Below are positions 62,813 through 64,000 of a DNA stretch of 64,000 bases, one piece after another; positions within the stretch are counted from its first letter, which is position 1, and every line of letters starts with the position of its first letter. This DNA comes from JAFDZV01 sp048594725. GTDB lineage: Bacteria; Bacteroidota; Ignavibacteria; OLB7. The translations under genes were made by a program, and so were the position numbers. Where the stretch lies: contig JBMDXA010000024.1 of assembly GCA_048594725.1 (NCBI GenBank), positions 1 through 64,000 on the forward strand, given 5' to 3'. The notes under the pieces are model-generated. The model was not told the origin of the DNA. It did no database searches and saw only the letters and a list, made by a program, of their open reading frames with translations.

Positions 62813-62942
62813 AGGAACGCGGAAGGAGCGCATCGGAAGCACGAGTCTATCCAACAGTGGCTTTCTCGGGGATAGCCAGCCTTCGTGTCGGAAGAGTGGG
62901 CCGGCACGCAGGTTACTGATAAGTGGGGTACTTATCAGGCGC

Positions 62943-62972
62943 AAAGAGGGGTGCAGTTATGCACCCCTCTTT
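62943..62972. terminator. Bidirectional terminator
   Basis: Perfect 12-bp stem AAAGAGGGGTGC/GCACCCCTCTTT with a 6-nt loop between a small plus-strand gene and the convergent right-edge gene. Confidence 0.88.
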
Positions 62973-63022
62973 GTTGGTATTCGCTGGTATCGATCGCCTG
63001 TCGCCAGGGCCATCCTCCAGGA

Positions 63023-64000
63023 TCATCTTCCCACATTCATTCTCATCACCCTTCGCTCTTCCTCGCCCCCGTACCGGAGCAGATATCGTCCCGTGGCGAG
63101 ACCCTCCGTTCCGATCTCCCCGGTCTCTCCCGCGGATATGGCTCCCGACAGCACCGGGTTGCCGAGCAGATCGTACAATTCCCATCGCAGCGGGCTCTGC
63201 TCCCCGGCCGCGCTCAGATGAATCGTCCTCCCGTCGAACCACGCTTCCGCGCCTTCCCTCGTATCCGGCACCGACGCCACCTCCGGCGCCAGGAGGAACA
63301 CTCCGTTCTCCCCGGTGGCATCCGAATCATCGTGCAGGTTGCCGGCGCTGAAGATCAGGTATCCCGGAAAGGCCGGCGAGGTGACCGCCCGCTGGATGGT
63401 TCCCTTCGGCTCCTGGGCAACCATATTCCAGGTGGCTCCGGCATCGTTGCTGGCATAGATGCCGCCGGTGTTGGGGGGATGATTCCCTCCCGCCACGAAC
63501 ACCCTGGAGGTGCTGGCGTAATCCCAGGCCACGCCGAAGAAATAATACCGCTCCGGATGTGCCGCGATCGTCCAGTGCTCGCCGGCATCGGTGGAGCGGA
63601 GGATGTATCCTTCGGTGCCGGCGGTCATCACATCCGGCTGCGAGGGGCTGATGGCGATGCCGTCGATGGCATTGTCGCCGCCGAGCGCCAGATCCAGCTT
63701 GCTGGTCCAGGTTGCCCCCCAGTCGGTGGATTTCAGCAGGACCGCGCTGAAGATCATATTCTCTCCGCCGGCGAACAGCGTCCCCGGCCGGCTGGCGTCC
63801 CAGATGATATCGTTCACCGTGTAATTGGCGAGCCCCTCTATCTTCTGCCAGCTTTTGCCGGTGTCCGAGGAGATATACGAGCCGAACCCCTGCGCCGCCA
63901 GCACCACGCGGGAGGGATCGGAGGGATGGAACCGGAGCCGCCGTACCAGATTGACCGGCGGGCTGGTGATGGCGATTCCGCTCTGCGACAGCTCCCAGGT
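63023..64000 (-). CDS. BNR/sialidase-like beta-propeller protein with T9SS sorting domain (N-terminus cut by window edge)
   Basis: 326 codons are visible and the frame is open to the right edge, so the N-terminal part is missing. Repeats with Asp-box-like (BNR) sequence: SDTGKSWQKI, STDWGATWTSK, STDAGEHWTI and SNDAGATWNMV, each about 40-50 residues apart, mark a beta-propeller. The last 80 residues are a T9SS sorting domain, for example RWELYDLLGNPVLSG and LATGRYLLRYGGEEERRVMR. It would be a secreted or surface protein. Ligand and enzyme activity cannot be inferred; many such propellers are non-enzymatic. Confidence 0.85.
   Translation of the reverse strand, partial: TWELSQSGIAITSPPVNLVRRLRFHPSDPSRVVLAAQGFGSYISSDTGKSWQKIEGLANYTVNDIIWDASRPGTLFAGGENMIFSAVLLKSTDWGATWTSKLDLALGGDNAIDGIAISPSQPDVMTAGTEGYILRSTDAGEHWTIAAHPERYYFFGVAWDYASTSRVFVAGGNHPPNTGGIYASNDAGATWNMVAQEPKGTIQRAVTSPAFPGYLIFSAGNLHDDSDATGENGVFLLAPEVASVPDTREGAEAWFDGRTIHLSAAGEQSPLRWELYDLLGNPVLSGAISAGETGEIGTEGLATGRYLLRYGGEEERRVMRMNVGR

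Overview
The window looks like chromosomal DNA from a GC-rich, Gram-negative bacterium of the Bacteroidota/Chlorobiota side of the tree, possibly an Ignavibacteria- or Kapabacteria-like lineage (inference). The pointers are several secreted proteins with a C-terminal type IX secretion (T9SS, Por) sorting domain, a DUF1501/DUF1800 gene pair, a DUF5683 protein, an isolated atpD-atpC pair, a menaquinone gene of the futalosine type (MqnA-like), many small lipoproteins and few strong Shine-Dalgarno sites. Two proteins are cut by the window edges: DUF1501 on the left and a BNR-repeat/T9SS protein on the right. I see no rRNA genes, insertion sequences, CRISPR arrays or complete prophage.

Layout. 1-9 kb: DUF1501/DUF1800 (minus), then a giant IgGFc-binding/ASH/T9SS protein, a beta-barrel and a DUF1573 protein (plus). 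9-11.1 kb: nuoA-nuoB and ridA-DUF5683 (minus). 11.2-11.6 kb: tRNA-Ala, tRNA-Gln and tRNA-Glu. 11.9-16 kb: a single-domain response regulator, two lipoproteins and a TPR protein. 16-21 kb: glycosyltransferase, folB-folK-deoxynucleoside kinase, ppx. 21-28.6 kb: T9SS protein, thioredoxin-domain protein, glycosyltransferase, DUF1844, nadK and a thioredoxin-like lipoprotein. 28.7-31.7 kb: ispD and a membrane protein diverge from pncA. 32-38.7 kb: nuoG-nuoH-nuoI, ackA, an mqnA-like gene and gpmA. 40.8-43.5 kb: an OmpR-type regulator convergent with an unusual PAS-REC-REC-HPt protein. 43.9-48.8 kb: an exported barrel protein, a VWA protein and three tandem paralogous lipoproteins. 48.9-51.9 kb: uvsE, a divergent phage-like regulator pair, a 122-bp tandem repeat and a zinc ribbon. 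52-57 kb: fur-feoA-feoB and atpD-atpC. 57.5-64 kb: aspS, a two-component system, a second 122-bp-spaced repeat and the right-edge surface protein.

How genes work together. Respiration and energy are well represented but scattered: complex I is split between nuoAB and nuoGHI, 22 kb apart, with C, D, E, F and J-N outside the window, and the F1 beta/epsilon genes stand apart from the other ATP synthase genes. Iron uptake (fur, feoA, feoB), folate (folB, folK), NAD (nadK, pncA), isoprenoid (ispD) and menaquinone genes fill in metabolism. Regulation is by two very similar OmpR-type regulators, only one of which has an adjacent kinase, plus a phosphorelay-like protein without an ATPase domain.

The least explained parts are the 50-51.5 kb region (divergent small HTH genes, inverted and direct repeats between them, and a 122-bp repeat running into one gene's stop codon), the related-looking repeat at 62.3 kb, the tandem cysteine-rich lipoproteins beside a VWA protein, and several families of short intergenic repeats.
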